Assembly: GCA_008729055.1 (NCBI GenBank)
Contig: SDUX01000008.1
Span: forward strand, 5,295,756 to 5,359,755
DNA length: 64,000 nucleotides
Source of the DNA: Pyropia haitanensis
Lineage: Eukaryota > Rhodophyta > Bangiophyceae > Bangiales > Bangiaceae
Reading direction: 5' to 3'
Each line of letters opens with the position of its first letter. Positions within the stretch are counted from its first letter, which is position 1. Below, piece by piece: positions 46,795 through 58,363 of this stretch. The position numbers were made by a program, and so were the translations under genes. Below the pieces are notes generated by a model. That model saw only the letters and a program-made list of their open reading frames with translations, searched no databases and was not told the origin of the DNA.

Positions 46795-47360
46795 GCCGGA
46801 GGGCAGAAGCGGGGTGCCGAGCGGCGGCGGGCGGCGGGCGGCGGGCGGCGGGCGGCGGCGGGCGGCGGGCGGCGGTGGGCGCCGCGCGGCGGGTGCCGGG
46901 CGGCGGCGGGCGGCGGGCGGCGGCGGGCGGCGGGCGGCGGGGGCCGGGTGCCGGGCGGCGGCGGGCGCCGCGCGGCGGGGGCCGGGTGCCGGGCGGCGGC
47001 GGGCAGCGGGCGGCGGCGGGCGCCGCGCGGCGGGCGGCGGCGGGCGCCGCGCGGCGGGCGGCGGGCGGCGGGGGCCGGGTGCCGGGCGGCGGCGGGCGGC
47101 GGGCGGCGGGGGCCGGGTGCCGGGCGGCGGCGGGCGCCGCGCGGCGGGGGCCGGGTGCCGGGCGGCGGCGGGCAGCGGGCGGCGGCGGGCGCCGCGCGGC
47201 GGGCGCCGCGCGGCGGGCGCCGGGTGCCGGGCGGCGGCGGGCAGCGGGCGGCGGCGGGCGCCGCGCGGCGGGCGGCGGCGGGCGGCGGCGGGCGCCGCGC
47301 GGCGGGCGGCGGGCAGCGGGGGCCGGGTGCCGGGCGGCGGCGGGCGCCGCGCGGCCGGGG
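46795..47360. repeat. G-rich minisatellite
   Basis: About 560 bp built from variants of GGCGGCGGGC, GCCGGGTGCC and GCCGCGCGGC words arranged in higher-order blocks; GGGGGCCGGGTGCCGGGCGG recurs at least four times. The + strand has abundant GGG runs with short spacers (G-quadruplex potential). The open frames across it are purely compositional. Confidence 0.8.
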
Positions 47361-47997
47361 GGGCCCGGCGGCAGAAGCCGGGGGCCGGGCAGCGCAGACC
47401 GCAATGAGAGGGGGGGCAGCCAGCGCGGTGCCGCACACCCACGCTGGCACCGTGCGTGGGGGTAGGGCACGCGTCATGCGGCACGCGCACGCGGCAGGGC
47501 ACGCGCCATGGCACGTGCCTAGGGCAGCCGCTGTCAGACGTGATGCTGCACTGCTGACTGGCACGGGGCCGTTTTACAGTGACGTCGCGCGAGCGCGACG
47601 GTGGCCAGCGCGACGGGCGCAGCCGTGGTGCGCGAGTGCGGCTCGCAGCGGATTGCGCTACCGAAGTGTACGGAAAAGAGAGGCTCCAGAGTTCTGTGCA
47701 AAAAATAGTATGGGCTGCAATGAGGACGCTGCTGCCGCTGCCAGTCCATGGATTTGAAGTCCATGCCGGGAAGTCCACCAGGTCCCCCCAGGGGGGCTCA
47801 CGGGCCCCCCACACGCACCCCTTGAATGCAGCGCCTGGCGGGGGGTTGGGATTCTGGACCTTGGGAATCCCAAGGCTGGTATTATCCTTCTTGTCAGGAT
47901 AACCCACCGACACCCACCCCCCCGCTTCCCCACCGACCCCCTCCTCCCCCATCTTCCAAATCGCCACCGTCTCTGTCCCAGCAATGGGGCCTTCACG
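47361..47997. other. Intergenic region downstream of the surface protein
   Basis: No gene could be supported. It contains copy B of the dispersed GGATAATACCAGCCTTGGGA motif (reverse strand, 47833-47900) and a CATGGA/TCCATG hairpin at 47747-47765. Confidence 0.4.
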
Positions 47998-48823
47998 TCA
48001 GCCACTGGCAGGGCGGGCGGCTTGTGCCGCCCCTCCGTCACTCCCAACGTACGGCAGCGTCTCCCACAGGGCCAATGGCATTGGCGGTGGGGGGCCCAGG
48101 CTGCCGGCGCTGGGGGCGACCCTGTCCGCGGCCAGCGCCAGAGGCGGTGTCGTCGGCGATGGCAACCCCCACCGCTCCTGTCTGGCGTCAACGACAGAGG
48201 ACGTGCCGTCGCCGCTGCCGCTGCCGCTGCCGCTGCCACCACCGCCGCTGCTGGGGATGCCGCTGCCGCTGCCGCTGCCGCTGCCGCTGCCGCTGCCGCT
48301 GTAATCCCCGCCGCTGCCGCTGATGCCACCGCTGCAGCTCACGCCGCCGCCGCCGCTGATGCCGCCGCTGCCTCTCACACCGCCGCTGCCGCCGCCAAAG
48401 CTCCCCGTCTCAGTCGTGCTAACCCTGCTGGTGACAAACGGCAACGTCGGGCGTGGCGGCACAGGCACCCACAGCACCGGGATCCCGCCCCCCCCCCCCC
48501 CCCCGCTCGCCTCCCCACCATTGCCTGCGGGTAGACGGTGGGCAGCGCCCTCCCTCCCCCCACCTTCATACTCCTCTGACGGTGGGGGCGACGGGTATTC
48601 CCCACCGCCGCTGGCCACACCCGCCCCCCCCCTGCCGCCGCGGCTGCGCCACAGGCGGGTGGCGAAGAGGGCGGTCGCCGCCCCCGCAGCGGCGGCGGCC
48701 AGCGCGCCCGCCACCACCCCCACCGTGGCGCCGGCAGACATGCCGCCGCCGCCGCTGCCACCGCCGCCACCATCCCCGCCGCCGCCGCCGGTACTAACGT
48801 CCCTCTCACCGGGCTCACCCGCA

Positions 48824-48856
<33 letters not shown>

Positions 48857-48955
48857 TCGCTGCTGCCGCCGCCACGGCGGTCGGGCGGCGGGCTCGCGGT
48901 GGGCTCACTGGCGCGTGGTGGGACGCTCCGCGTCGGCGTCGGTGGCGGTGTCGGT

Positions 48956-48990
<35 letters not shown>

Positions 48991-49827
48991 TGTCGGCGTC
49001 GGCGACGGCGGGGGCGGGGTGGCGCCGCCGCCCGGCCGCGGCGTAGCGGTCGCCGCCGCTGGCGCGGTGAGCGCGCACAGCAGGGCGGTGTCGTTAAATA
49101 CAATGACGCTGCGGCGGCCGGCCAGGAGGCGCGGCGCGCCGCCTCCCGCCGGCAGGCGCAGGCCCGCGTCCCCAAACGCCGCCCACGTGCGTCGGCCCCA
49201 CCGGGGTCGGTCGCCGCAGACCAGCGTGTCGAGCCCCACGCCCAGGACGGTGCCCCAGGCGGCTGCCGCCCGCCGAGTCGCCGACGAAAGAATCAGCTGC
49301 GTGATCTTGGGCGGCGACGGCAGCCCCGCCACCGCTGCGGGGTCGCCATAGCCCGCAGGGGAGACGCCGAGCAGGCACCCCGGCGGAGCGCCATCGCAGG
49401 CGCTGCCTCCGAGTACGATGCAGTCCCCATCCCAGCGGAGCGCCACCGTCGGGGACACCCCGGCGACCGCGGCTGACTCCTTCATCTGCCACGTGGGCGG
49501 GCACGTCTCGCCGGCACGGCCCCACACGAGGGTGTAGGACGTCCCTTCCAGGTCGGAGAGGCTCATCAGCCTGGACGTGGTGGCCATGCGCGTGTATGGG
49601 GGGGGGGCGCCTCCGGCGGGCTCTGCACGGGAACCGTCGGTGCCGGCTCCACCTGCTGCCGCATCTGCAGGGACGACGACGTGGGCGGTGGCGACGGTGG
49701 CGGCGGCGGAGGTGGTGGTGACGACGGCGGCGGCGGCGGCGGCAGCGGCGACTGCGGTCGCTGCCGCCGCTGCCGCTGTTCCCACCGCCACCGTCCATCG
49801 GAGACACCAGCGGGGAGAGGCGCCCAT
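47998..49827 (-). CDS. Single-pass surface-type protein with Thr-Pro stalk
   Basis: 609 residues from the first ATG (MGASPRWCLRWTVAVG). A hydrophobic Ala-rich N-terminus acts as a signal peptide or anchor. An ectodomain of ~250 residues follows with six or more Cys (ETCPP, DCIVLGGSACDGAPPGC, LVCGD) and a sequon (FNDT), then a (Thr-Pro)n stalk. A single transmembrane segment is flanked by GAT and TRLWRSR ([20 protein letters not shown]). The cytosolic tail of ~200 residues is Gly/Ser-rich, with a (Gly-Ser)n run and a segment VLWVPVPPRPTLPFVTSR. No known domain was recognised. The paired Cys, sequon and TP stalk suggest a glycosylated cell-surface receptor or wall-binding protein (inference). 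Confidence 0.65.
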
Positions 49828-52800
49828 GCCCCGCGCGCCGCGGTCGCCCTTGTCCGACACCGCGACGGGCGGCACACGCGAATGTGGATTGGAGAGCACG
49901 TTGCACTACAGCGGGGAGGGGGCCCTGCGAGCTTCGACGCGAACACAGGTAGCTGGAGTGGTTGCCGGGCTTGCGGGTGATCTGCGCGGGTGGATCCCTC
50001 TCACGCGTGGTGGCCGGCCTCGCCGACGGTTTGGCGTGCGCGGGGGTAGAGGGGAGAGCAAAGAGCGTTCCGACAGCTCCGCGGTGGCGCGCTCGACGTC
50101 GGCACCCCCTCTATCGCCGTGTCGCGGGCCCCTCTAGCCGTGTGTGCGAGCGGCGGCCCCGGCGCGTGCGCGCCAGCGCCGGAAACGGGAGATGGACACG
50201 TGCGCCGCCGCGCAGGAGATGGGGCGCGTGCGGCACCCAGCAGAGCCGAGTTGTGCACACAAACCTCTGCCGTCGTGTCCCGCCATAGCACTTGCTGACT
50301 CAGTTCCAGCCTTTTTTTTTTTCTGGAATCGAGTTGTAGCCGCCCTTCGGCAATCCTCCCCAGCGCTGCGCGTCCGGCCCTCAAGTGGCGGCCAGCTGGC
50401 CCCCACACCGATTGGCGGCTCTCGGGGTGCGGTGGCTTCCCACCCGCGGCCGCCACCCAGAAACCCCGGGAGGGGGTCCATCGGCTCCCCCCATCGGCGA
50501 GCCGGGGGGGTCCCTGTCCAAGGCGGTCGCAACGCCCGCCGTGGTCTGCCGTGCGCGGTGCCGCGTGCGTGCCAGCCACGGGGGCAGCGGAAGATCCACG
50601 GCAGCCGACGTCAGGAGGGGGGGCGGGGGGGGGGCGGTGGGCGCGTGTTGCGGCGACGGGCTCTGCGGTTCGTCTCCTTGGACTGCAGCCTCATCGTAGT
50701 CTTCCATCGAAGCTCCAAGATGAGGATCGACCAACGAGGCGATGGGAAGATGAGGGTCATCGGCGCCCCAATCGTCACCACCGACTCGATAGGTGCACGA
50801 TCAAGATCTATTTTTGAGTCCGGCTGTGAAGGTCATACATCAGACCACATACGTGATAATCTATTGGTTGAGCTGCTGTCAGCCCGTGCCGCACGGACAG
50901 CGACGGACTTCGCGCAGGTGTGGCGTTGCTCCTCCTACGCCCTCGCTGTCTCCCGAAGTGGAGTGCACAGGAGGGTCATGACCTGCATTGGCACCCGCGA
51001 GGCGCTTTACCGTGACGCCCTCTGCTGGTGCTCCTTTCCAGCTATGCTCCGCGTCCGCCTCTGCTGTAGCTGTGCGCGGCGTCTGTTCAGTGGCGCGGCT
51101 ACCGTCGCCGGTACTGGGCCAGAGCCAGCCTCTTCCCGGGAATGCTCGCAGTGGGGGTGCGGCGCGCGACAAGCCAGCCGGCCGCCCTGTCGCTGTCGCC
51201 CGCCGACCCGCCGCCGTCGTTGCCTGGAACAATCGGTAGCTGAACGCGGGCAAATGGCGCTCGCAGGCACGGCTACAGTTAATGTTTGGACAGAGTCCTG
51301 GCACGCTTGAGGACTCAGCGACCACCAGAGCGTCATGGGGACGGGCGGGCGGGCGGGCGGGCGGGCAGGCAGGTGGGTGGGGGCGCGTGCCGGGTGGCCG
51401 GCAGTCCGGGCGGCTGGGCTGCCCGTGCAGCCGCCCGGCTCAGAATCGTCACTATTGACCAAATCCGATACGCAAGGCCTACACAGCCTACACACATACA
51501 CACCTCCCCAGGAAACCCTATCCAAGTGGGGGGGGTTCAAGTCTTCATAACGCCGTTATTGATATCCCCCTTTGATAGAATTTTCGGGCGGGGCCCGCAA
51601 TGGCCCGCTCGGAGAGTCTTACTGTGCTTCCGCTAACAAGTGGATGTTGCTCGGATGTGCAGGTAAGAAGTAATTGGTCCAGACGGCGATTTCATGCACC
51701 TTCACGTACCGTCAACATCCACTTATTAACGGATGCACTCTAAGTGCTCCGCGCTGGAGCTGCCAAACCGGCCTCCGATTGGCTGCATCGCACGTAAAAG
51801 TTAACAGGCCCTTGAAGAGCACAACTCAGGCACAAATCCGAGAGACTCAACTTCCTTACAGCTCGGCTGTGGCCCCTCTCCACACCCCGAGCCTCATGGG
51901 GCCTGTGCGGGGGGCCCCGTGCGCCTCGCTGTCCACTCGCGAACAGCTTGTCGCCACGTGGTGCGCCTGTGACCGGGCGACGCCGGGAGCTCCCCGCACT
52001 TCGACGATCACGCGGCGGCGCGTGACGCGCCGTGAGGTCGCCGAGTGACAATCTCGGAGTCAGCCAATTCCCGGGGGGGGATGCAGCGTCAGCACTCTTC
52101 ATGGAACACTTGGATGCTCCCTAAGTAAAGGGCGTCGTGCTTATCAACCAATAGGCAGGTCGCAGACGTGACAAATTAGAGCATGGGTTAGACTTGCCGT
52201 CCACGGCTTTGGAGTTGAACACCAAACTCTTCTTCTAGAAGGTCCGATCCCGAAGGCTGAGAATCGAGACGCCGCGCGTCCTGGAGCGGGCCGTGCTGCG
52301 GACTGGTTTCCAACCGCCACTCGCCGTCTCGCACCAAGTCGGCACGGTGCCCCACGTTGAAGCGCGCCTGCACGCACACCCCTCGCCTCTTCCCCCGCAA
52401 GGTACTCGACACCCTTCCAATGGATCAAGTCACTTCCCTGTTTGGCGGCACGGCTGCAGATGCGCACGTTTACCTTCGTCGAACCGTGCGCTACGCGTTC
52501 ATGAGAGATTTGTGATCCAGCGCATCTTCTTGATGACTCGCCGGAGTCTGAGCAGCTGGAGGGAGCTTGTTCTGGTTCTGGGAGTGCGCGGATCTCTTTC
52601 CGTGTCTATATCACGTGCTATATGTGTGGCCGCGATGTGTCTGACTGTATGCTTCGGCCTCGTATCTTGCTATGTGGATTATTCTTGCGTGTGGACCTGT
52701 TTTGCATGGATCGGTGAAGAAGACAAGGCATGAACGGGGGCGCTGGTGAAGCTGCGCGGCTGGAGTTGGCTGACGCATCCAGGGGCAAGAAGGGGAGGGA

Positions 52801-55335
52801 TTAGGAGAGAGCGAAGAGCGGTGAGCATGGAAGGCGGCTTCAAGGAGGGGAGAGACAGGTTCATCAGGGGGGTGTGTTGATGTGGGTGAGGAGGATGGGG
52901 TGCGGGGAGGTTGGTGGAGAGGCGATGGTCTTGTACGCGCGGGGTGAAGATGTGAGGGAATGCGAGAGGCGAGTAGGTCTCTCCCCCTCGCCACCGTCAG
53001 CGGGCTAGGCGCCGCTACCGTGGCGTGGTGTGGGGGGGCGGCCTACGGGGGCGGCCATTTCCGCTGTTTGCACCTACAGGTACAACGAATAAAACGTGGA
53101 CGTGGCGCCATGTTGAAGCCCACGTGGCGAGGTTCAGAGCGACGTGGCGACCGTGGGCCGTCAGAACACCTCGCTGTGACGCCCTCGGGGGGTGCTGTCA
53201 GCCTTCTGCAGGTACTGTGGTTGGCCCATGAGTGAACGAAACTCAGTCTCTGATTGGGTGGTTCGTCGAAACAGTCCGCGGAATGGCCCCGTGAGGCATT
53301 AGTTCTGACGGCCCCAACTTATCACAAGAATAACGCAAACCCGGTTGCGTAGCAGATTCTGCCAATAGTGAGGATGCCACCGGGCCACGGCTGCCCAGAT
53401 CCGGCGGCAGTGGCGGTCTGCGCACGTTCCGTTTCTGGGGATCTCGCTGTAATGCAGCCCTAGAGGTCTCTATCAATCGACCATCGAAGGAGACCAACGA
53501 CGTCCAACGCGCCCCCGCTATGATGGACTCATCGAGCCACATCGATTTTCCATCGTCAAACCCCCTAAGATGGAGAATCATTGCAAGGAGACGTTGCAAC
53601 AGGGGGCGCCGGCGGTTGCCCCTGCTCACGGAAAGAGAGATCCCCAGTGGCAGGCATGGGCATGCAATGGGAGTGGGGAAAACGCTGCGGGGTTTGGCAG
53701 GGGTCACCACCCCGTCGGCGCCAGCGTTGGCGCCAGGCCCCCACCAGAAAACCTCCCTTCCATCGGGGGGGGGCGTCCGAACGAGGGGACACGGGGCTTG
53801 GCGGCGGCGGCGCGATCCCAGCGGGGATGCGCGCGGCTCGCAGCAGGGATTGGCTCGAAGGCCGCGGCACAAGACCCCCCGTTCCACTCGCACTTGCTTT
53901 CCCGGCCCACGCTATGTAGGCTGGGCCCCTCGGCAATGATCCCCGAGGAGCGCGCCCGCCCGCTCCCTTGGCGGCGTGACAACCGCGGAAGGTACTGTGC
54001 GTTGGCAGGGACGAAAGGTGCGCTATGGCGAGACGCGAGACCGAGTGGGTGGAGGTGGTGGCGTGCCGGAGCCGTCGAGACCAAGCGCGGCGAGGGGAGG
54101 CGGATCGTCCCAAAAGAATCCCGACCTTGTCAGGGGCGTGCGGTTTGACAGTGCAGCGCGATCGCCGCATTGGGCATGGACCCTTACAGCTCCTCGCCTT
54201 GACTGTTGCTGTCAGCCGCTCTGTCTCGTGGCCGGCACGCTTCTCTCCAACCGCCTCGAGATGCGGCCGACTGCATGGGTGGCCACAGTAGCCGGGCTGC
54301 AGCCAGCCCCACGGAGCCCCGCCATGTGCATCCGCCCGCAGCACCCTCCCTCGCCGCGATCAGGGCTGGGTAGCCACTACCCGTCCGAGCCACGTGCAGT
54401 CGCGGCCGTCCCTTCCACCACCGCCAGCGCCGCGTCGGTGGTAGCGGGGGGCGTTCCAGCTCGAGGCGGGTCAGTCACGGTGGCATCGCCCGCAGACACC
54501 CACCTCCCCCAGTAACAGCGCCGCCACGAGCAGACCAGCCCGGGACGCGCAGAGTGACAAGAGAACACCAGCCACATGAGAAAGAGCCAGTACCGCAGAG
54601 GAAGCTACCATGTGGGAATAAAGGTCTGTATCTTTCTGCCGACCCACCGCGGCGCCGACCGCGCCGCGGCGGGCCCAGCTATGTAGGTCACCCAGCACCG
54701 CATCCCCACTCATCGACCGCTCCCCCTCCCGCGCGGCCACCACTGTCTCGCCCAGACAGAGCCGTGTGGAAGGTGCCGATGGTCTTGTTGCGCGCCCAGC
54801 GACCAACAGCACGCCGGCCGTATTTGCGCTGTGATCACGTAAGTCCCATGGAGACTTGCCGTCCATCACCAGACCAGCTCACAAGTCACGGTGGCATCAA
54901 CGCCGTGCGATGCGGTTGCCGCCCGCCTGCCGTGGTCGCCAGCCGATGATAGTCCGCACCAAGGGACCAGGGCGGAGCCGAGTCGGGGCGGGCAGGGGGA
55001 GGCACTGGCGCTGTGGCCCCCTCTGCTTCTGTTCTGGCATGCTGGGTCAACGCCTCGCGCTGGGGAGCCGAGGAGACGGTGACGGAGGCGGTGGCGGTGG
55101 CGGTGGCAGGAGCAGTGCCCTTGGCAGTGACTGTTGTAGCGGCGGCAGCGGTGGCGGCGGCGGCAGCAACCGCTGCGGCCACCCGCACCGCGGCGGCGGC
55201 AGAGTGCGTGCACTGGGCAGCCTTTCGCAGGACTTCAAGATCGCGGCGGTCAGCACTGCACCCCCGCGGCGCGCCACAGCTGCTGGGCAAGGCGCGCGGA
55301 TGAGGCGCGGGGGGGGAGGGGGGGGAGCGACAGAG
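49828..55335. other. Intergenic, mixed composition, no supported gene
   Basis: Many short frames but none with a recognisable domain. 50650-52700 has balanced composition and contains a short inverted repeat (51638-51724), a (GGGC)n microsatellite (about 51341-51373) and AATAAA words near 53086 and 54616. The first ~300 bp is the upstream region of the surface protein. 54860-55300 is GC-rich; a minus frame there (QREALTQHARTEAEGATAPV) is weakly protein-like and might belong to the 3' end of the next gene. Confidence 0.35.
51638..51724. repeat. Short inverted repeat
   Basis: AAGTGGATGTTG at 51638-51649 is exactly inverted at 51713-51724. Similarity extends outward (GCTAAC against GTTAAT) and the loop is 63 nt. 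Confidence 0.6.
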
Positions 55336-56718
55336 TTAGGCTGCCGCCACCGCCGGAGAGAAGCAGGCGACTGCGCGGCCACCGCTTGGGCGCGGATGTA
55401 CTCGGACGAGGAGCGGGTGTCTGTCGGCGAGGTCGCCGACGTTGCCACCGACGGGGGCCCGACAGACGAGTATGGGCCGCCACCAGCCCAGTGCGCACCC
55501 GACGGCGGGCTGACGGCGCCCGCCGCCGGCGTGGCGCCGACGCCCGCACCACCGCCGCCGCCCGCACCGCCCTGCCCCTCGCTGTCCGCCGGGACTACCG
55601 GCTGGCCGGCCGCAGCACCGGCCGGCGGGCCCCCATGCCCAACCCCCTGCCGCCGGCGCCACCGCCGTCGCCGCCGCGCCCCCCCCCCTCACCGGCGGCG
55701 GCCTTGGCCGGCCACCCATCCTCCGACTCGTCCTCCGCGCGCGCCCGGCGCCGCCGCCGCACGCTGAGCGCCCACACCACCCCCCAATGAGGGCGCCCGC
55801 CACCCCCACCGCGACGACGCCAATGCCCGCCGCGGCGCCCGTCGACAGTGACGAGCCGCCGTCGGCCGCGGCGGCCACCGCCGAGGAGCACGCGCCGCCC
55901 GCGGGGGTGGGCGGCGAGCGGAACGCGACCCAGTACTTGGCGTTGGGGTCCGCCTCGGGCTCCGCCGCCGCCACGTGCAGCGCGCCCGGGGGGGCGAACC
56001 GCTTGGACTCGGCCGACACGGCGCCGCTCACGTTGATGGCGCGCTCCCACGACGCGGGCGCCGCGTCGACGGCAAACGTGGTCGTAAACGCCTCGGACAC
56101 GCGCGCCACCTCCCAGTCGGAGGACGATAGCAGCGGCGCGCCGGGGGGGGTGCCCGCGGGGTCCCCCGCCCAGTTGACCCGCACCGCCAGCGCGTGCGTG
56201 TCGGGGGCGGTGTCCCGCCAGCCGGTAAAGCCGATGCGCGTGCCCGCGGGGATGACGACCGACGGGCGGGCGTGCGTGACGTTGGTGTTGTTGACGGGCA
56301 GTTCCCAGAGCAGGGTGCTCCCCTGAGCGGCGCGGTTGGCGGGAGGGGGCACACAAAAAGGGGGATGGGGGGGTCGGCGAAGCGGACGCGTCAACAGGGA
56401 GCACGGGAGGGCGGCTGGGCACGAGGCAACGTAACCCGAGCGTGAGTTCCTGGCTCCCCCGCGCAAGGCAGCCGTCCCCTAGGACGTCTGGCAGCGTTCA
56501 CCCCCCTCGGTCACCGACGCGTCCCCACCCCCTTCCCCCCCGTTGCCTTCCCCTCGGTCCCCCCCCCGCTCGGGCCACCCCTCCCCAGACAGCGGGCACC
56601 CACCAAGAACACCCGCAAGTTTCGATAGTAAAACTGGATTCCCATATCGGTCGCGGTGCACGGACGTCTGGCGGGCGCCTGCGCCGCCGCGGCGAGCACC
56701 ATCATCCCCAGCACCGCA

Positions 56719-56750
<32 letters not shown>

Positions 56751-56774
56751 CGCGGCCGAGGCCCTGACCGACAT
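55336..56774 (-). CDS. Single-pass surface-type protein, two exons, frame breaks
   Basis: Exon 1 starts at 56774 ([15 protein letters not shown]; an upstream ATG exists at 56831) and gives a signal peptide followed by [17 protein letters not shown] 290-nt GT-AG intron (56612-56323) follows in phase 0, and exon 2 continues [20 protein letters not shown]. The ectodomain has sequons (NNTNVT, NVS). The transmembrane stretch is [20 protein letters not shown]. Directly after it the open frame turns to nonsense. A neighbouring frame, reached by one base in the G6 run at 55791-55796, gives a proper stop-transfer and acidic tail ([32 protein letters not shown]). A second shift near 55681-55688 leads to [20 protein letters not shown]. 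So the tail is probably longer, and the stated end is only the end of one frame. No family was recognised. Confidence 0.55.
56323..56612 (-). other. Spliceosomal intron of the surface protein gene
   Basis: 290 nt on the minus strand, GTGTTC at the 5' end and CGCCGCTCAG at the 3' end, phase 0 on both sides. It joins the signal-peptide exon to the ectodomain. Confidence 0.55.
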
Positions 56775-56954
56775 CCGTGGCGCGGCGCGGCGCCGGGGCG
56801 GCCGCCGCCCCAACGACGGGCGCCGCGCCATGCCGGCAAGCCACGAGCGGGGGAGACGGCCGCGGCGCGGGGCGGATCGCGGGGGTGTGGTGCGGCGAGG
56901 GGGTAGCAACGAGTGAGGGGGGCGGGGGGGGGGTCGCGACGGGGGGAACAAAAC

Positions 56955-58166
56955 CATGTCAATCGCCGGCGTCATCGTCTCTGGGTGGAGGACGCGGGCG
57001 CCAAAGTAGGCCAGCTCCGCCGCCTCCTTGTACGTCAGCCGCGGAATCACGACCGCGTCACGGACGACGCGCGGGTCGGCCGAGTAGACGCCCGCCACGT
57101 CGGTCCAGATGGTCACCTCGGACGCGCACAGGAGCCGCGCAACAGAGCTCGCCGAGTAGTCGGACCCGCCCCGGCCGAGCGTCGTCGACACCCCGTCCGG
57201 GTCGGCACAGATGAAGCCCGTCGCGACAACGAGCACCGTCGGGTTGGAGCGGGTCCACTCGGACAGCTTGGCGCGCGACACGTCCCAGTCGACGACGCGG
57301 CGGACAGAGCGGCCGAGCGACGGGGACGCGACGAGCACGTCCCGCGCGTCCAGCCACGAGCACCGGCCGCTCTTGCCGCCCGCGACGGCGTCGCCAAAGG
57401 CGGCGGCGACGCTGTCGTCGCCGCCCTGCCGGAGCACCCCCCACAGCAGCTGCGCGGACCACAGCTCGCCGTGGCCAACGACGAGATCGCTGATGCGCGC
57501 CGACGCGGACCGCGCAATCCACGCCGCCCGCAGCAGGTCACGAATGTCACGGAGGCCCGACGAGATGCTCGCAAGAAACGACGCGCGGGCGCCCGGCTGG
57601 AGGAGCTCTCCCGCGAGGCGCTCGTGCTGCTCCCGCAGCGCGTCGAGGCCCTCTAGGTAGTGCGAGCCGCTGCTGCGGTCACGCGCGGCGACGACGAGCG
57701 CGTCGAGCGCGTCGGTGACGCCGCCGACCGCCGGCACAACGACAAACAGCTTGTGCGACGCGGCGGCCTTGGCCTCGGCGCGGAGGATGGCGGCGACGTT
57801 GCAAAAGGCGGCCGCGTGGGCGAGGAAGGAGCCCCCAAACTTGTGCACCCGCCACGACGAGCCGTTGGCGTCGGCGCCAAGGACGGCACAGGCGGCGGTT
57901 TCGCGCAGCGGCACTGTCGGCAGCGTGCCCGCCGTCATACACAGCGGCAGCGGGGCAGCGGCGGCGGCGGCGGCTGCTGCCGCGGCCGCCGCGGCCGCCG
58001 CGGCCGCTGCCAGCGCCCCATCGTGGCGGCGGCCGCCACGCGCCGCCACCGCCGCGGCGGTGGCCGTGAACGCCGACGTGGCCGCCGCGACGGCGCGGGC
58101 GGGAGGAGGGGGCGCGCCGCGCGGCAAGGGCGTGCCGAACGCGGCCACCGCCGCGGGGGGAGCCAT
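56955..58166 (-). CDS. Aspartokinase domain of AK-HSDH type, 3' part missing
   Basis: 404 codons from the first ATG ([16 protein letters not shown]). Residues 1-~100 are Ala-rich with a few Arg, a plastid transit-like leader. The kinase domain follows: VHKFGGSF (phosphate/nucleotide loop), [52 protein letters not shown] followed by [23 protein letters not shown], and [27 protein letters not shown] and [10 protein letters not shown] are features of bifunctional aspartokinase-homoserine dehydrogenases. The domain phosphorylates aspartate, the first step to Lys, Thr and Met. After TPAIDM the frame meets GTTTTG and no longer resembles the family, so a 5' splice site at 56954 is likely. The regulatory ACT repeats and the dehydrogenase domain were not found downstream, where another gene begins about 180 bp away. 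Confidence 0.8.
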
Positions 58167-58363
58167 CGCCGCGGCCGCCACCACCCACCGGGGAGCACGG
58201 GAGGGGAACACGGGCCGGCACAGCCACACGAGCGCAACGGCGACACCACACACGGTGCTTGCAGTGGGGTGGGGGAGGGGAGGGGGGGGGGAGGCGGGTG
58301 GGGCAGGGGGGGGCGGCGGCGGGGGGGGGTGGCGGGGGGGGGGGGGGGGGGGGGGGGTTGCCG

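Noticed and set aside
46106..47465. 460-codon frames through the minisatellite.
   Set aside because: They are simple translations of the GGC/GCC repeat in every frame.
47720..47790. Minus-strand CATGGA-CTTCAAA-TCCATG resembles the 6-bp anticodon arm of a selenocysteine tRNA (anticodon TCA), with TTTTTT downstream.
   Set aside because: No T-arm with a GTTCAA-type loop, no 9-bp acceptor and no D-arm could be found on either side, even allowing a permuted gene. It is most likely a chance palindrome.
52190..52270. tRNA-like GTTCAACTCC on the minus strand near 52220.
   Set aside because: The stems around it do not form a T-arm or acceptor and no anticodon arm fits.
55336..56955. Search for ACT and homoserine dehydrogenase exons downstream of the aspartokinase domain.
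   Set aside because: No minus-strand frame shows a Rossmann start or the dehydrogenase motifs; the sequence belongs to the surface protein gene.
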